Below are positions 54,554 to 63,233 of a DNA stretch of 64,000 nt, in pieces. Positions within the stretch are counted from its first letter, which is position 1. Each line of letters begins with the position of its first letter. Under the pieces are notes generated by a model that had not been told where the DNA came from, made no database searches, and was given only the letters and a program-made list of their open reading frames with translations. A program made the translations under genes and the position numbers. The stretch is taken from contig NZ_MQWC01000004.1 in the NCBI RefSeq assembly GCF_002954405.1, forward strand, positions 2,739,443 to 2,803,442, written 5' to 3'. Source of the stretch: Salinibacter sp. 10B (GTDB lineage: Bacteria; Bacteroidota; Rhodothermia; Rhodothermales; Salinibacteraceae).

Positions 54554-55630
54554 GTGAAATCCCTCGTGTATCGCATCATTGGGCACCTGGTCCGCTGGAC
54601 GAGCTGGTGGACCTTTAGTCGAGTAGAGGTTCGGGGAATGGACCGCGTGCCGTGGAAGCAGCCCTGTGTTGTGTCGCCCAATCATCAGAATGCCTTTCTC
54701 GATGCACTGCTGGTGGGGGCGTTTGCGCCGGTGAAGATGACCTATCTGACCCGGGCGAGCGTGTTTGGGTCGGTGTTTGATTGGCTCTTCGACGCTTTGC
54801 AGATGGTGCCCATCTACCGACGGCGGGACGGCTTTGGGAAATTGTCTCGCAATGAACAGATCTTTGCCGAGCAGCGCGAGAAGCTTCGCGCTGGGGAGTC
54901 CCTGCTGATGTTCTCAGAGGCCGAGCACGCTCTTACCTATCACCTGCGCCCCCTGAGCAAGGGCAGCTCCCGCTTCGCGCTGGAAACGCAGGAGGCCATC
55001 GAGCGAGACGTTCAGGTCGTCCCCGTAGGCATCAACTATTACCACCACGAGCAGCTGGGCTTCAAGGTGTCCGTTGTGGTCGGCGACCCGCTTCCGGCGC
55101 GCGACTATGTGGAGGAATATCGGGCACACGAGGCCAAAGGCATCAACGCCCTGCGCACGGATCTCGCCGATGCGATGAAAGACTGTATGCTGATCCCCGA
55201 GAAGACAGACGATTACGAGACGCGGGTTGACCGCATCAATCGGAAAAACGAGGATCTACCGTTTCCTGAGATGAAGCAGGCCCTCCAGACGCCCGAAGAA
55301 CTTGAGGAAAAAGGCCCGTACCGCTCGGGGATGGAGACGCTGGCGTGGGCGATCAGTCCCTTGAATATTGGGCCCCTGTGGCTTGAGCGATTTCTGATGC
55401 AGCGGATCGACGATCCTGTATTCGTGCTTTCCCTCAAGTTTGCCGTTGGGATGTTTGCGTGTCCCCTCTGGTGGCTGGGCCTCTTTGTAATGGGAACGGT
55501 CATTGCTGGTCCAGTGACGGGAGCAGGGGTTACAGGCTTGGCTGTGCTCACGATGGCGCTCCGGATTCTCCTTCTCCGGTACGCGAACCCGCCGCACGAA
55601 CTCAACAAAGGGGAAACGCTTCGGTCGTGA
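54554..55630 (+). CDS. Lysophospholipid acyltransferase-like protein (PlsC family)
   Basis: 358 residues from GTG 54554. The acyltransferase block begins SPNHQNAFLDALLVGAFAPV, with the catalytic His and Asp spaced as in the Bacteroidota NHQNxLLD variant (five residues between, against four in PlsC). FSEAEHALTYHLRPLSKGSS provides the acceptor-site Glu. Two helices at the C-terminus (FAVGMFACPLWWLGLFVMGT, VTGAGVTGLAVLTMALRILL) anchor it to the membrane. It probably acylates glycerol-3-phosphate-type lipids; specificity unknown. It starts 54 bases after the transporter stop. Confidence 0.88.
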   Translation: MKSLVYRIIGHLVRWTSWWTFSRVEVRGMDRVPWKQPCVVSPNHQNAFLDALLVGAFAPVKMTYLTRASVFGSVFDWLFDALQMVPIYRRRDGFGKLSRNEQIFAEQREKLRAGESLLMFSEAEHALTYHLRPLSKGSSRFALETQEAIERDVQVVPVGINYYHHEQLGFKVSVVVGDPLPARDYVEEYRAHEAKGINALRTDLADAMKDCMLIPEKTDDYETRVDRINRKNEDLPFPEMKQALQTPEELEEKGPYRSGMETLAWAISPLNIGPLWLERFLMQRIDDPVFVLSLKFAVGMFACPLWWLGLFVMGTVIAGPVTGAGVTGLAVLTMALRILLLRYANPPHELNKGETLRS

Positions 55631-55956
55631 CTCCCGATCCGCTTCTTGCCTCCCATGCACTCTACAACGTCCTTTGGTTTTCCATCGTCACAGAAGTGAT
55701 CGGCGCACCGATCCAATCATGCACGTTCCCCCATTGCGGTGGCTACGACGCTGCACGGTTGTGTACCAAGGTTCTCGGTCATCTTATCCCACAACCATGG
55801 AAACTCTGCCAAGTGCTTGTTAGGGACTAAACCTTACTTCACATTGATTTTATCGACCAAAGTTGGGAGGATACCTTCGATGATGACAAACCGGGCCTCC
55901 ATGTCTCTTTAAAACCATCGTAATCGTACAGGGCTTACGAAAATTCTTAACAGAAG

Positions 55957-56053
55957 GTCATCCCGCACCCCGATGCGGGATCTCAAGCGGACTTTCAACT
56001 GATTTCCGGAGAGATTCCGGATCAGGCACACTAGTGTGCCAGTCCGGAATGAC
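55957..56053. repeat. REP-like intergenic element with palindromes
   Basis: A 97-base element bounded by GTCAT (55957) and ATGAC (56053). It contains TCCCGCA-ccccga-TGCGGGA (55961-55980) and the 16-base palindrome GGCACACTAGTGTGCC (56025-56040). It sits in the non-coding 688 bases after the acyltransferase gene (55631-56318), which otherwise hold only the second repeat at 56159. Confidence 0.65.
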
Positions 56054-56158
56054 GTGCCGGTTTTGCGTAAGTCCTGTCGTACTTAGAACGGCTTGTGCTA
56101 TAGTGTAAGATATGTGCGCTCCCGGAAAGTAAGATCCTGCCAAGAAAAACAGCAACCT

Positions 56159-56249
56159 CGTCGCTCCAGACTTGATCTGGAGCCCATCCATCCGATAGTC
56201 AAAGCCTGACCGTACTTTGGATAGGCTCCAAGTCGAGCTTGGAGCGACG
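56159..56249. repeat. REP/BIME-like intergenic element
   Basis: A 91-base unit framed by CGTCGCTCCA and TTGGAGCGACG. Each end is itself an imperfect hairpin (GCTCCAGACTTGATCTGGAG and CTCCAAGTCGAGCTTGGAG). It lies between the acyltransferase gene and the decayed toxin tip. Confidence 0.65.
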
Positions 56250-56317
56250 GTGGTGTCCCTTTCTGGCGATTGAAGGCAGGTACACATATCATCGACATAT
56301 AGCACAACGCATACTTA

Positions 56318-56715
56318 GATCTCTTTCTTCTCCGGTCTGCCGGCGCACCCGGTCGCTAAAGCCGATCGGCCAGTCCCCGACGTGCCCCCCAACGTCGGGG
56401 CCTCCGCTGTCTCTCCACCGGGCAATTGCACTGCCTCCCGTGGCGCCCACGATCACTTCTGCTGGTCCAACCACTCGGCAATGTCCGCCTCCGCTCCGGG
56501 AAAGCTCATTCTCTTCCCCTGTGGCACCGCGCAGTACCGGAATTCACCACCCGTCTTCATGTAGTGAACAGCGCACTTGATCGACCGCTGACGGTCCATC
56601 CTGGATTGATCCACCGTGGCGTCAACCATCAGCGTGCCATAGCTCGGGAGGTATCCGACGGCAATCTCCAGCTGCAGGCCGGGAGTCCTCTGCGCTCTTC
56701 CTTCGCCTCCTCGCC
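56318..56715 (-). pseudogene. Decayed effector C-terminal cassette (third copy)
   Basis: Starting just past the stop of the lipoprotein at 56716, this stretch reads LQLEIAVGYLPSYGTLMVDA, CAVHYMKTGGEFRYCAVPQG and ADIAEWLDQQK, matching residues 962-1040 of the 1188-residue effector. A Trp codon is then replaced by TGA (56453), and one base is lost near 56395, after which the other frame carries GHVGDWPIGFSDRVRRQ. The rest of the tip is gone. It has no start codon. The DNA at 56617-56681 differs from the matching part of the effector gene (60213-60277) at about three positions, so it is a fairly recent copy. Confidence 0.85.
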
Positions 56716-57768
56716 CTACCGAACCACCTTCAACTCCCCATCGAGCTCTGCTACGTACACCTTGATGCGACGAAGAAGCCCCTCTGCTCCTTCCCGACGT
56801 AGTCCCCATACCCGTCCCTCAGACCATTTACGTAATCGGACCTCTTCCCGGGAAAATTGCAGCTCCTTCTCTGCTCCCTCCAAAACGAGCTTTTCCCGGT
56901 ACATCGACACGAACTCCTCCAGTGACTCTCCGTCTCGTTTGCCCCGACGGTAGGCATATTCAATAGAGGGACGAAATTCTTCAACCAGCCCCGAGGTGTC
57001 CTTCCGGGCCATCAAGTCCCGAAGCCGCATCGCGTAGTCTTTGAGCCGCGAGGTATCCGAAGGCGTCCCCTCGATCACCGGCGCCTCCTCAAACACCCGG
57101 CTGAAGTCCGGGCCCGCCTCGGTGTCGAACGTCGTGCTCACTGACAACCGATTGCGTGCGGTCCACTGTCGCATCGAATCTAGAGCCCCCCCGTCTCGCG
57201 CCGTAACCGCCGAACTGCTATCTGGGTTCTCCTTTAGCCACTGCTTCTCCCACTCAAGGTACCCCTTCCACTGCTTCCGGGCTCGCTCGCTCCAGGCCCG
57301 GTAGGCACTGTCGACCTCCACCTCGGTGATCTCCACGTCCGCAATCGGCTTGTCCTCACACTGCACCTCCGCACTCATATCAACGGTCCCAATGCGTAGA
57401 CTCTTCCCTGAACGGGTCAGGAACGGCATCACCTCCACTGTGATCTCATTTCCTTTTCCGACCAGGGCTGTGTTGAGGTCCGCTGTCACGCTTTGATCGG
57501 CAGCCGTCCCCATAAACGGCAATTCCTCCACTGGGAATCCATTGCTCAAAATCCGAAAGTGACCCTCCAGCCTCTTTAGCCGCAATTCTACTTCGTAGTC
57601 GGGAGTCGGTCCACTGCATGAATGGATCGTATCTGTGCCGTCCTCCTCTTGCATTGCCGAGGGACCGCTCCTTTTCTCAGGCTCACATGCGCTCCACGCG
57701 ATAACCAGGAGTACAAGAGCCCCTGCTGCAATCCCTTCACTTCCGGGGGAAAAACCAACGTCAATCAT
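56716..57768 (-). CDS. Lipoprotein paralogue 2, candidate immunity protein
   Basis: 350 residues. A signal peptide with lipobox (IAWSAC) makes it a predicted lipoprotein. The second half holds a block shared with the lipoprotein at 58537-59589: STTFDTEAGPDFSRVFEEAP, VIEGTPSDTSRLKDYAM and LRDLMARKDTS, plus the C-terminal YVAELDGELKVV. The N-terminal halves are diverged. It sits between two orphan effector C-terminal cassettes, as expected of an immunity gene that travels with its toxin tip. Function is inferred from context; no family is recognised. Confidence 0.78.
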   Translation of the reverse strand: MIDVGFSPGSEGIAAGALVLLVIAWSACEPEKRSGPSAMQEEDGTDTIHSCSGPTPDYEVELRLKRLEGHFRILSNGFPVEELPFMGTAADQSVTADLNTALVGKGNEITVEVMPFLTRSGKSLRIGTVDMSAEVQCEDKPIADVEITEVEVDSAYRAWSERARKQWKGYLEWEKQWLKENPDSSSAVTARDGGALDSMRQWTARNRLSVSTTFDTEAGPDFSRVFEEAPVIEGTPSDTSRLKDYAMRLRDLMARKDTSGLVEEFRPSIEYAYRRGKRDGESLEEFVSMYREKLVLEGAEKELQFSREEVRLRKWSEGRVWGLRREGAEGLLRRIKVYVAELDGELKVVR

Positions 57769-57898
57769 TCGCTCGGGCAGAGGATCAACTAGATTCGTTC
57801 ACAGAAACGAGTGCTTCACCTAGGCCGGATTCTAAGTGACCTCAGCTGAGAACTTGTGGATTGGTGGGGTGCTCTTATCCAGATTGGATGGAAAGCCC

Positions 57899-57920
57899 GT
57901 CGCGAGGTGCACCTCGCGAC
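57899..57920. repeat. 22-base perfect palindrome
   Basis: Arms GTCGCGAGGTG and CACCTCGCGAC meet without a spacer. It lies in the 212 bases between the orphan cassette 2 and lipoprotein 2, about 130 bases before the lipoprotein start codon. It could be a dyad operator or a REP-type hairpin. Confidence 0.7.
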
Positions 57921-57980
57921 AATTCCGTTCCACAAATCTTCTGGCATTAGAAGACTCCCCAGTTTTGAACCTGATCGCAC

Positions 57981-58433
57981 TTAGTGTTCGAAGCTGATTT
58001 TTGCCCACGATAGCATTTGATCACTGGTTTGAGGATTCCCCCCCGGAATTTCCGGATTGGGATGAAACGGCCGAAGCGGATTAAACGAGACGAACCCTTC
58101 CACCGAAAACCCTCCGCTCTGCAGAATGGACTGCAGCCCCTCCGGGCCCGACCAGTGGGTCTTCGGCGCCACCTCCCGCTGGGCCGCTCTTCCCAGCCTG
58201 CGCCCCTCCTTCAGCCCCTCGTAGGAGCTTCTCATCTCCTCTCGGTAGGCGGGAGCCCACTCCTCTGGCTGCAACTGATTGGCCAGCTTCCGCCGATCCT
58301 GAGCCCGCTCCCTCTCCTCCTCCCTAAACCACCCGGTCGGCCACTGCCCGACGTGCACCCCCAACGTCGGGACCTCCGCCGTCTCCCCCGCACAGTACCG
58401 GAATTCGAAAGCGGCCCCGGACCGCCTTGCCCT
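57981..58433 (-). pseudogene. Orphan effector C-terminal cassette (second copy), no start codon
   Basis: The frame opens right after a TAG (58434-58436) with no start codon, then reads AAFEFRYCAGETAEVPTLGV, HVGQWPTGWFREEERERAQD, THWSGPEGLQSILQSGGFSV and FVSFNPLRPFHPNPE. These match the effector residues around 1007-1165, but about 45 residues between FRYC and GETAE are deleted in frame. The middle part (about 60 residues) is diverged from the effector, while the ends are conserved. An ORF from TTG 58364 exists but would start inside the domain. It ends 212 bases before lipoprotein 2. Confidence 0.82.
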
Positions 58434-58536
58434 CTAAACCTTGCCAACACATTACTCCTGACGCATACGGGGTCTTCTAAATGCCCCTCGATAATCCTTA
58501 AGCCGCTCGTCGTACTGATTGCTCGGACACTCTCTC

Positions 58537-59589
58537 CTAATAACGAACGACCTTAAACTCTCCATCAAGCTCGGCGACGTACATCGCTCCCAAACCACCT
58601 CCCGAAGCGTCCTGAAAAAGCCCCCGGTTTATTGCGCCCTCTCTCCACACCTGCCACAGCCGTCCGTCAACCCACTGCTGAAGTCGTAGGTCGGATCGCG
58701 TAAAGTCCAGTACTGCCCCCTCCACAACGACCGCCTGACGGTTGGCTTCTATAAACTCGGACCGGGTACGTCTCGCCCCAGTCCGATATCGCGCCTCGAT
58801 AGCCGGCCGAAACTCCTTAAACAACGCCGAGGTGTCCTTCCGGGCCATCAGGTCTCGCAACTGCATCGCGTAGTCTTTGAGCCGCGAGGTATCCGAAGGT
58901 GTCCCCTCGATCACCGGCGCCTCCTCAAACACCCGGCTGAAGTCCGGGCCCGCCTCGGTGTCGAACGTCGTCGACACTTTCAGCGGATTGCGGGATGCCC
59001 ATGCCCGGATTGAGTCCAGCGCTCCGGCCTCCAGCCTTAACTGGTATGTCCTCCACTGCTCTCGGGCGCGATCACTCCAGGCCTGATAGACACTGTCAAC
59101 AACCGAAGCTTCAATCTGACTTCCAGGCACAACCTGCTTTTCGTTTGCCGACACTCTACCTTCCACATCTACAACTCCAACCTCCAGACTCGTCCCAACC
59201 TGTGCGGTCCAAGGCTCTATGCGCAGCGTGTACTGATTCCCCTTTCTAGTCAGAGCCGTATTGATAGATGGATCAACGTGATCGTAGCTAAAGCGTCCTT
59301 TCTTCAGCGAATAGGTCGGGTACCCGTTCAGTAACACCCATATGCTTCCCTCCAGCTTCTCCACATCAAGCTCTGCACGGTACGTAACAGGCGTTTGCAG
59401 ATCACTTCCTGCGTGACTGGTTTTTGCGATTGGGTCTTTCCATCCAACCTTCTCTGAAGAAGAATCGGAGTCCGGCGAAGATTGACACCCTGCCAGTATG
59501 CATCCTAAATATAGAATTGCCGACAGAACGCTGTTGCACGCTTCTTGACCGAATCCAGCCCTGGAATAATACCATGAATCTGATAACAT
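58537..59589 (-). CDS. Lipoprotein paralogue 1, candidate immunity protein of the adjacent effector
   Basis: 350 residues from ATG 59589, with lipobox ILAGC after a hydrophobic signal. It starts eight bases after the effector stop, suggesting translational coupling. It shares with the lipoprotein at 56716-57768 the block VSTTFDTEAGPDFSRVFEEA and VIEGTPSDTSRLKDYAMQLR; DNA over 105 bases (58866-58970) has a single mismatch with 57030-57134. The N-terminal half is specific. A membrane-anchored periplasmic immunity protein for an effector acting in the envelope is the simplest reading. Confidence 0.82.
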   Translation of the reverse strand: MLSDSWYYSRAGFGQEACNSVLSAILYLGCILAGCQSSPDSDSSSEKVGWKDPIAKTSHAGSDLQTPVTYRAELDVEKLEGSIWVLLNGYPTYSLKKGRFSYDHVDPSINTALTRKGNQYTLRIEPWTAQVGTSLEVGVVDVEGRVSANEKQVVPGSQIEASVVDSVYQAWSDRAREQWRTYQLRLEAGALDSIRAWASRNPLKVSTTFDTEAGPDFSRVFEEAPVIEGTPSDTSRLKDYAMQLRDLMARKDTSALFKEFRPAIEARYRTGARRTRSEFIEANRQAVVVEGAVLDFTRSDLRLQQWVDGRLWQVWREGAINRGLFQDASGGGLGAMYVAELDGEFKVVRY

Positions 59590-59597
59590 GAAGATGG

Positions 59598-62500
59598 CTA
59601 AGGCGACGTCTTGGAATATTCAAATTCAATGGCCTCTTTCGCAGTAAGCTCAGTGTCTTGAGGTCTCGCCGGATCCGGATCAAACGGCCGAAGCGGCCGG
59701 AAGTACACCGTCCCCGTCACCGAAAACGTCCCGCTCTGCAGAATGGGCGCCAGACCCTCCGGGCCGGCCCAGTGCGCCGTCGGGTCGACCGTTTCCCCGA
59801 TCCGCTCGGCCCGCCGCCGGTTTTGCATCCGGCCCTTCGCCTTGTTTTTGCCCGTGATCCCGAGCGGCTCAAAGAGGTTCGTCTCTACCCATAGCTGCTT
59901 CTCGACGTGCATCCGGCGGGCGTACGTCGCGGCCTGCCGGCGTGCCCGGTCGCTGTAGCCGGTGGGCCAGTCCCCGACGTGCACTCCCAACGTCGGGGCC
60001 TCCGCTGTCTCCCCTCCGGGCAACCGCATTGCCTCCTGCGACGCCCACGACCACTTCTGCTCTTGGATCCAGCCGGCCAGGTCCGTCTCCGGGTCCGGAA
60101 GCGCAAGGCCTTTCCCGCTCGGCACTACGCAGTACCGGAATTCGACTTCTGTTTTTACGTAATGGACCGCGCAGCGCAAAGCTTCCTCCTCTCCGGTGCC
60201 CGGATCAACAACTGTGGCATCAACCATCAACGTGCCATAGCTCGGGAGGTAGCCGACGGCAATCTCCAGCTGCAGGCCCACGGGCGGCCCGTCTCCCTTC
60301 GGTTTCCGCACTCCGACCCGGGTCGGGAAGTAGAACGCCCGCTCGGCGGCGGCCTTTGCCTGCTCCGTCAGCACCGTCGGAAGGGGCCTGCCCCCTAGCG
60401 TCTTCGAGGAGAGGTCCGCCTCGGCGGATGGGTCCGGGCGCACGGCCTCAAAGAGCGGCTCGCGCGTGGCCGCCCTGTCCCGACCCCAGAGGTCCTCGGT
60501 CGAGAGCCAATCGGAGAGCGGGTCGGCCGCCTCGACCTCCCACGTGTCGCTTAGGTCCGCGTACAGGGACGCGCCGCCGCCCAAGGCGATCCCGGCGGCC
60601 CCGAGGGCGAGAGCCGTCCCGCCAGTCCCGACCGTCAGCACAATTCCCCCGGCCGTGCCCAGGACCGCCCCGGCCAGGCCCCACGGGTTCGGGTCGTCGG
60701 CCTCCGCCTGGCCATGGATCGTGGTGTTGGTCGCCGCCTGACCGAACTGCCACGCGCCCAGGGTGACGTCCGCGACCGGCCCCAGCAACTCCAGGGTGGG
60801 GCCCAGCCAGGTGGGCACTTTTCCCTTCATCATCGCGCTGTAGCTCGGGCTCTCGTCGTACAGGGCGGCGACGTCGAGCCCCAGGGTGCCCAGATTCAGG
60901 GCGTCGCCCACACCGAACGAGTCGCTCCGGGCCGCATCGGCCACGCTGAGGATCGAGGCCACCCCGGTCAGGACCCGAAGACCGGCGGCGGCGCTCCCAA
61001 TCGTGCTCGTCTTCAACTCCTCCATTGAGGTTTTCATCCGCTTCTTGACCTCGCCGGAGACAGTCATCTTGTGGCGGACCGTCGGGTCGCCCTCCGGCCC
61101 TCTCTTTACTTTTGCGACGGTCACCTCCGCCTGTTTGCTGCCGCTGGGCACCAGCTTCATCTCGCCGGCCGCGCCCGCCGCGTCGGCGTAGCCGTCGGCG
61201 CCGTGGGTGAGGCGCATGTAGAAGTGGGCAAGCTCCGACAGGCCCGTCGGGAGGCGGCCGCTCCCGGACGTCCAGTCGGCGACGACCGCCGGGCCCATCG
61301 CCAGGGCCAGCTTGTAGGCCGCCGCTCGCTTGCCTGCCGTTAGCAGAACAGTGGCGAGATCCGTCCCGGTCAGTTCCGATAGCGTCTGCTCCGCCTCCCC
61401 TGCCGCCTCGACCAGCGCCGCCGGCGAATTGTCCGAGAACGGAACGCGCCCGCCACTCAGCGTCAGCCGGACGCTCCATTCGACCGCCCGGGTGCCCAGT
61501 TCCGTCGCCTCCGGCGCCGAGCAGAGGTCCAGCAGGGCCTGGTACACGTACGGGGTCCCGAGGAGGCTCGACGCCCGACGACACGCCCGCCGGCGATTCC
61601 ACACCAGAAACGCGCGCTTGCACCGCAGGCCGTAGTTGAATTGCCCGAGCTGATGGTTCTTTCCCCGCAAGCCGGGGGCGCTCCCCCCGTTGAGCGCAAC
61701 CTGGTCCGGCCCGAACGGCGCCCAGGCTCCCTCCAGGTCGTAGGTATCTTTGACCGTCGTTTCGATCTCCGCGCCGATCTCTCCCCCGCGGGCCCCGGGG
61801 TCGACCTCCGTTTCGACGGCCGACGCGAGGTGATCGCTGAGGTATCCGCGCCCGTGCGCCGGGTTGTAACACAGGTCGCCCACGAGGCCGGCGTGGCCCT
61901 CCGCCGCCCCGACTGTCTCCATCCACTCCTGGTAGTGATCGTGCGCCGCCTCGGCGGCCTGGACCCGCCGCTCGGCCGTCCACAGCGGGTTGATGAGATG
62001 CACATCCAGGCCCGGCCCCTCCTCGGAGGCTGCGACGTAGGCGGCCCGGTCCTGAAGCCGGAGCGAAACCTCGGGATCGACCGGATGGGGTCCCGTTTTC
62101 GTCGGCATCGGCACTTCTCCCGGCACCGGCTCCCCGAAAAAGAGGGGGGTCGTCGCGTAGAGGAGGTCCTCCCGGTGTATCCCACCTCTCTTCAAAAGCT
62201 GTTCTCCCTGCTTGAAGCGCTCGGACGAGGGGGTCCCCAGTGCCAGCCGGGTGAAGAGGGCGAGTGCCTCGGTGCCCACGTGCCCGGCCGGCAAGAGCAC
62301 GTCGGACTGTGCCGGCCCGGAGGCCGACGGAGTCTCTCCACTGAGATCCGCCCGTTTGTAGGTGCCCGCCTGTGTCGCCTTGTACGCCCCCAGCAAGGTC
62401 GGAGCGGGATCGGCTTGTTCTTGGGTCGTAAACATTCCATAGACCGCCATCCACCGATCGCCCGGGGGCGGATCCGTCTCCGGCGGCTTCGCCCCAGGCA

Positions 62501-63164
62501 CCGATGCCCCCTCCCCGCTCGATTCGTCTGCGGAGGCCTCCCCGGACCGGCGTTGGACCGGCTCGCCGGAATCGGGCATCGGCATTGGGAACGCATGCGA
62601 CTCGTCCGTGCCGAGGGGCTCATATTCTGCCTTCAACATGTCCGGCAGGTCGATGTCCAGATCGCCCCCCTCCGACGGCAGTTGAAGAGCGGAGCACTCC
62701 CGGAAACGGGCCGTCGTCATCGTCGCCGCCACCGACCGGTCCCCTTCCGCGTTCCAGGCCTCCTGATAGGGGCGGTGTTCAAAGAGTACGATCTCGTCCC
62801 CGCCCGCGCCGGTCGGACGCCAGGTGAGGGCGTACTGCCGATCTTTTAGCTCCTCTTTGGTTTGCGCTGTGCCCTCGTGCTCGGAAAGCGTAAAGGCACA
62901 CTCGATCAGGTCGCCCGACTGCTCCTGGTCCCGGACCGCCAGTTCGTTCCAGTAGGTGCAGTCTGAGGCTGCCTGCCCGTCCATGGAGCGCAGCACGAGT
63001 GTATCCGGTCCGTCGTAGGCGTCCCGGGCATGGACCTCAACGATCGCCGCGGCCCGAGCCACCTTTAGAATCTCTTCTTCGTACTTGGAATGGCCGTTTG
63101 TGGAGGGCACATCCGTGATGGTGCGCGTTCGGGTCTTCCCGCTGCTCGAATCCGATGAACTCAT
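59598..63164 (-). CDS. Large VasX-like/polymorphic effector protein
   Basis: 1188 residues. The N-terminal ~220 residues are beta-rich (DGPDTLVLRSMDGQAASDCT, GDLIECAFTLSEHEGTAQTK, RQYALTWRPTG), resembling N-terminal domains of secreted effectors of contractile injection systems. A Pro/Glu-rich linker follows (about 200-250). The helical middle (about 330-800) includes LDVHLINPLWTAERRVQAAE, VasX-like by eye. A Gly/Ala-rich hydrophobic stretch lies near 825-870 (GLAGAVLGTAGGIVLTVGTG). The last 227 residues are a separable tip (LQLEIAVGYLPSYGTLMVDA to the end), found twice more downstream as orphan copies. No signal peptide and no known catalytic motif; the activity is unknown. Confidence 0.78.
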   Translation of the reverse strand: MSSSDSSSGKTRTRTITDVPSTNGHSKYEEEILKVARAAAIVEVHARDAYDGPDTLVLRSMDGQAASDCTYWNELAVRDQEQSGDLIECAFTLSEHEGTAQTKEELKDRQYALTWRPTGAGGDEIVLFEHRPYQEAWNAEGDRSVAATMTTARFRECSALQLPSEGGDLDIDLPDMLKAEYEPLGTDESHAFPMPMPDSGEPVQRRSGEASADESSGEGASVPGAKPPETDPPPGDRWMAVYGMFTTQEQADPAPTLLGAYKATQAGTYKRADLSGETPSASGPAQSDVLLPAGHVGTEALALFTRLALGTPSSERFKQGEQLLKRGGIHREDLLYATTPLFFGEPVPGEVPMPTKTGPHPVDPEVSLRLQDRAAYVAASEEGPGLDVHLINPLWTAERRVQAAEAAHDHYQEWMETVGAAEGHAGLVGDLCYNPAHGRGYLSDHLASAVETEVDPGARGGEIGAEIETTVKDTYDLEGAWAPFGPDQVALNGGSAPGLRGKNHQLGQFNYGLRCKRAFLVWNRRRACRRASSLLGTPYVYQALLDLCSAPEATELGTRAVEWSVRLTLSGGRVPFSDNSPAALVEAAGEAEQTLSELTGTDLATVLLTAGKRAAAYKLALAMGPAVVADWTSGSGRLPTGLSELAHFYMRLTHGADGYADAAGAAGEMKLVPSGSKQAEVTVAKVKRGPEGDPTVRHKMTVSGEVKKRMKTSMEELKTSTIGSAAAGLRVLTGVASILSVADAARSDSFGVGDALNLGTLGLDVAALYDESPSYSAMMKGKVPTWLGPTLELLGPVADVTLGAWQFGQAATNTTIHGQAEADDPNPWGLAGAVLGTAGGIVLTVGTGGTALALGAAGIALGGGASLYADLSDTWEVEAADPLSDWLSTEDLWGRDRAATREPLFEAVRPDPSAEADLSSKTLGGRPLPTVLTEQAKAAAERAFYFPTRVGVRKPKGDGPPVGLQLEIAVGYLPSYGTLMVDATVVDPGTGEEEALRCAVHYVKTEVEFRYCVVPSGKGLALPDPETDLAGWIQEQKWSWASQEAMRLPGGETAEAPTLGVHVGDWPTGYSDRARRQAATYARRMHVEKQLWVETNLFEPLGITGKNKAKGRMQNRRRAERIGETVDPTAHWAGPEGLAPILQSGTFSVTGTVYFRPLRPFDPDPARPQDTELTAKEAIEFEYSKTSP

Positions 63165-63233
63165 AAGGAGAGGTGTATAGCGATGACTCGAAAGAAGTGC
63201 GAGTAAGACTGCCGGAGCGGCAAGTCGTGGGCT

